DNA of 6,730 nt from Finegoldia magna. Its GTDB lineage: Bacteria > Bacillota > Clostridia > Tissierellales > Peptoniphilaceae. Shown in pieces: positions 5,601 to 6,730 of the stretch. The stretch is from NCBI RefSeq assembly GCF_018371055.1, contig NZ_JAGYZD010000082.1:1-6730 (forward strand). The letters are read 5' to 3'. The translations under genes were made by a program, and so were the position numbers. The notes beneath the pieces were generated by a model. The model was not told the DNA's origin, did not search any database, and was given only the letters and a program-made list of their open reading frames with translations. How positions within the stretch are numbered: position 1 is the first letter of the stretch; every line of letters starts with the position of its first letter.

Positions 5601-6035
5601 GATTTTATCTCCAATTTTGTATTTGGATTTGTATTGGTCAGTAAGTGCTATGTCTCCGATTTTTTGTGGGAAATTGCCGCTCACAAGCTCAAACTTGGAT
5701 ATATTTTTAGTATTAGAAAATATTCTAAACGATGTTGGAGTGTCACCTATCGTCGCATCGGAGAAATATCCGTACTCAACGTCTGCGATGTTTTTGATTT
5801 GGTCGATTTCCTTCGCATCATTTTCCGTGATTCCGTAATCGCTGATGACATTGACATCGGACAAATTGTAGTCTTCGTAGTATTTGTTCGCCGATTTATC
5901 GATGTCGGGGCCTGTGACTTTGAGAGCGACAAGTGTCATGGATCCAAGCATCATCAACAACATTATCGACAAAAATCGCCCCTTGGATTCTATAAACGAT
6001 TTGAAAATCGTCTTGTTCAATGTTTTCTTCTTCAT
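2682..6035 (-). CDS. MacB/FtsX-type ABC transporter permease with long extracellular coiled coil
   Basis: A 1117-residue permease, the membrane partner of the ATPase upstream, probably exporting or mechanically acting on a substrate at the outer face of the membrane. Layout: basic N-terminus, TM1 (about 21-41), extracellular domain (45-235), coiled-coil helical hairpin (245-552), TM2-TM4 (588-608, 634-660, 680-704) forming FtsX domain 1 with RFVQEERNNAGILKALGY (609-626), TM5 (752-775), a second extracellular domain (780-985), and TM6-TM8 (986-1008, 1036-1062, 1078-1100) forming FtsX domain 2 with AERIRELSTIKVLGF (1013-1027). Both FtsX blocks keep the R-E-(x)-L-K-(x)-LG pattern of the cytoplasmic loop. 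The start follows the ATPase stop by 1 nt (TAAAATG) with only a weak GGAA site, so translation is probably coupled. It is far longer than MacB (about 650) because of the two FtsX domains and the coiled coil. The substrate is unknown; no peptide or resistance gene adjoins it. Confidence 0.94.
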   Translation of the reverse strand: MKKKTLNKTIFKSFIESKGRFLSIMLLMMLGSMTLVALKVTGPDIDKSANKYYEDYNLSDVNVISDYGITENDAKEIDQIKNIADVEYGYFSDATIGDTPTSFRIFSNTKNISKFELVSGNFPQKIGDIALTDQYKSKYKIGDKIKFKEKDEDSKILKQEDFTVTGFVNSTEIISKTALGNSSAGSGNLEGYGVVTTDNFDTDVYTVARARFHDVRGLNFTDSEYTRKVDQHQKQLDEVLKDNGKQRLEEIKSKANDKIAKSKKKIEDAKKEIADAEKKLSDGQKKIDDEKSNLVSAKKQIADKESLIKNSKRQIESAESRLQASKKQLDDAKIQLDNGQKQLDSKKKEVEANRAKLSQAKSTLDATKAKLDSSNAQIQQGKAKLQQAKQNLEQKKAELKKQGINPENVPEIQQAESSISEQTQVIQKSEAQYNQGLAKYNQGLQQYKSGMKKIDEFDSSQTKLNEKKKLYQNSVAKYNSGRNQLNASKTKYQNGIAQLNSSKKQIQEGFDKISSSQKELDDKKKEFETEKKKADDKIQDAESKIHDAQIEIDGLSLPEYSTYTRRTMPGGDGIKMVETTSSGITKVSNLFPVVLYLVAALVTVTTMTRFVQEERNNAGILKALGYNDADVIKKFVLYGLISGGLGTILGTLLGTYALPYILCTSLLANMTIPPVKYYFSFKILGLSVLFAILCSVLPAVYISVKELRETAAQLLLPKPPTKGSKIFMERITPLWSRMTFTQKVTARNIFRYKQRMFMTIFGVAGSVALLFAGLGISSSINGIQTKQYGPIIQYDAVVEKKDFVTEKEQQKIDRLLKSDDITGYIPVHFENITKNIKGIDDEQTITMLVTHTDTFSPYINLEHKNSEDMLKITNDGIVISQKLADLMNVNAGDTITLKVVNQDRKYNIAQITKMYAGHFIFMSDDYYRKSVGEKVDDNSYFIALRDKSKTNVEKVTAKFMASNGIKAVSQNTNIIIQVETMTNSLTKVMTVLTIMSLLLAIVILYNLTNINVAERIRELSTIKVLGFFNNEVTMYIYRETICLSIIGIIAGIFGGKILHKVILDKVAPAEIFFNPNIEVWVYILPIILVIVILYALGVIVNHKLKKVDMLEALKSVD
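4380..5303 (-). other. Coiled-coil helical hairpin region of the permease (residues 245-552)
   Basis: About 308 residues rich in K, Q, A, S, D and E, with no cysteine and no predicted membrane segment. Hydrophobic residues (I, L, or Y in the second half) recur at 3- to 4-residue steps. A single proline- and glycine-containing break at residues 403-410 (GINPENVP) splits it into arms of about 155 and 142 residues, as expected for an antiparallel hairpin with its tip there. In the second arm a seven-residue motif of the type YNQGLxK repeats (about 432-448), and YxxG/S spacing continues to about 496. It lies between TM1 and TM2, so it should be outside the cell. The underlying DNA is repetitive enough to produce long antiparallel ORFs that are not genes. 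Confidence 0.85.
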
Positions 6036-6036
6036 T

Positions 6037-6730
6037 TTAGTATTCCAACGTTTCTATGTTTTGTGGATTGGCATTCAATACTACATCGCGAATCTTCGCG
6101 TCGTGCATGTGAATAACCCTGTCTGCAATCGGAGCCAACGCTTGGTTGTGCGTAACGATAACGACAGTCGCGCCTTCTTTTCGAACCATATCTTGCAAGA
6201 TTTTCAAAACTTGTTTGCCTGTGTGATAATCTAGCGCCCCAGTTGGTTCGTCGCACAATAATAGCTTAGGATTTTTCGCAACTGCACGTGCGATTGCAAC
6301 ACGTTGTTGCTCTCCTCCGGATAATTGTGCTGGGAAATTGTCGATTCTTTCTCCAAGACCAACTGATTTCAAAACTTCTGTTGCATCGAGCGCATCTTTT
6401 ACGATTTCAGATGCCAGTTCGACGTTTTCTTTGGCGGTTAGATTTGGAACTAGATTATAGAATTGAAACACAAATCCTACGTCATTTCTTCTATAATTCG
6501 TCAGCTCCTTTTCGTTGAATGTGCTGATGTCCTTGCCATCTATGAGCACATTTCCCTCGTCGTTGGTGTCCATTCCACCGAGAATATTTAAAACGGTGGA
6601 TTTGCCCGCCCCTGATGAGCCGAGAATGATCGCCAATTCTCCTTTTTCTATTTCAAACGATATGTCGTTGTTCGCAATTATTTCGGATTGTCCTGATTTG
6701 TAGCGTTTGTAGCTGTTTTTCATTTCAATA
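6037..6730 (-). CDS. ABC transporter ATP-binding protein, MacB/LolD type (5' end beyond window)
   Basis: The nucleotide-binding subunit of the exporter. At least 228 residues are visible, counted from the ATG at 6723. All catalytic motifs are intact: Walker [10 protein letters not shown] (35-43), Q-loop Gln87 in [17 protein letters not shown], signature LSGGEQQR (134-141), Walker B LLLCDEP (154-160), D-loop GALD (162-165) and switch His192 in VIVTHN. [16 protein letters not shown] is typical of the LolD/MacB/FtsE branch that pairs with FtsX-type permeases. The reading frame stays open to the window edge, adding I-E before Met1. Relatives usually carry a few residues (x-IE-(M/V)-KN-x-YKRY) ahead of this point, and no Shine-Dalgarno precedes the visible ATG, so the true start is probably outside. 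The stop lies 1 nt before the permease start, making the two an operon. No promoter is visible. Confidence 0.97.
   Translation of the reverse strand, partial: IEMKNSYKRYKSGQSEIIANNDISFEIEKGELAIILGSSGAGKSTVLNILGGMDTNDEGNVLIDGKDISTFNEKELTNYRRNDVGFVFQFYNLVPNLTAKENVELASEIVKDALDATEVLKSVGLGERIDNFPAQLSGGEQQRVAIARAVAKNPKLLLCDEPTGALDYHTGKQVLKILQDMVRKEGATVVIVTHNQALAPIADRVIHMHDAKIRDVVLNANPQNIETLEY

Noticed and set aside
5331..6116. Plus-strand open frame of 261 codons opposite the permease N-terminus
   Set aside because: It lies antisense to a well-supported ABC permease with recognisable domains and runs past the permease start into the ATPase gene. The translation is Val/Phe/Cys-rich without any domain, and no Shine-Dalgarno precedes it. 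It is a shadow of the codon bias of the real gene.

Overview
The window reads as a low-GC Gram-positive (Firmicutes, Clostridia/Tissierellia-like) chromosome segment. The base composition is AT-rich (roughly 35-40 % GC by eye, not computed), start sites carry AGGAG-type Shine-Dalgarno sequences, terminators are classical hairpin-plus-U-tract structures, and the proteins have the flavour of anaerobic cocci such as Finegoldia or Peptoniphilus. That genus-level guess is inference from protein style only. All five genes lie on the minus strand, so transcription runs from high to low coordinates.

Right part (6730 to 2682): a two-gene ABC exporter operon of the MacB/LolCDE type. An ATPase with every canonical motif, whose true start probably lies just outside the window, is followed after 1 nt by a 1117-residue permease. 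The permease has two FtsX domains, about eight predicted membrane segments and, between TM1 and TM2, a roughly 300-residue extracellular coiled-coil helical hairpin. A strong rho-independent terminator (2625-2674) closes the operon. No membrane-fusion (MacA/HlyD) gene is seen next to it; the coiled coil may do part of that work.

Middle (about 2100-2600): a gene-free stretch with two diverged, same-orientation copies of a unit of about 200 nt. Each folds on paper into one long imperfect hairpin of about 170-175 nt. The base halves of the stems are alike in the two copies and the tip halves are unlike. A short A-rich flank (aaaaaagtagattac and a variant) sits left of each unit and again right of the second, where it forms one arm of the exporter terminator. 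This is the least explained part of the window.

Left part (2072 to 101): a compact three-gene operon: an S51-family (peptidase E / class I glutamine amidotransferase fold) protein, a YwaF/TMEM164-type integral membrane protein, and an ElaA-type GNAT acetyltransferase. The first two overlap by one base (TAATG) and the second and third are 22 nt apart, so co-transcription and coupled translation are likely. A candidate extended -10 promoter lies about 50 nt upstream, and a strong terminator follows the acetyltransferase. A Shine-Dalgarno-like AAAAGGAG at the left edge suggests another minus-strand gene starting just beyond the window.
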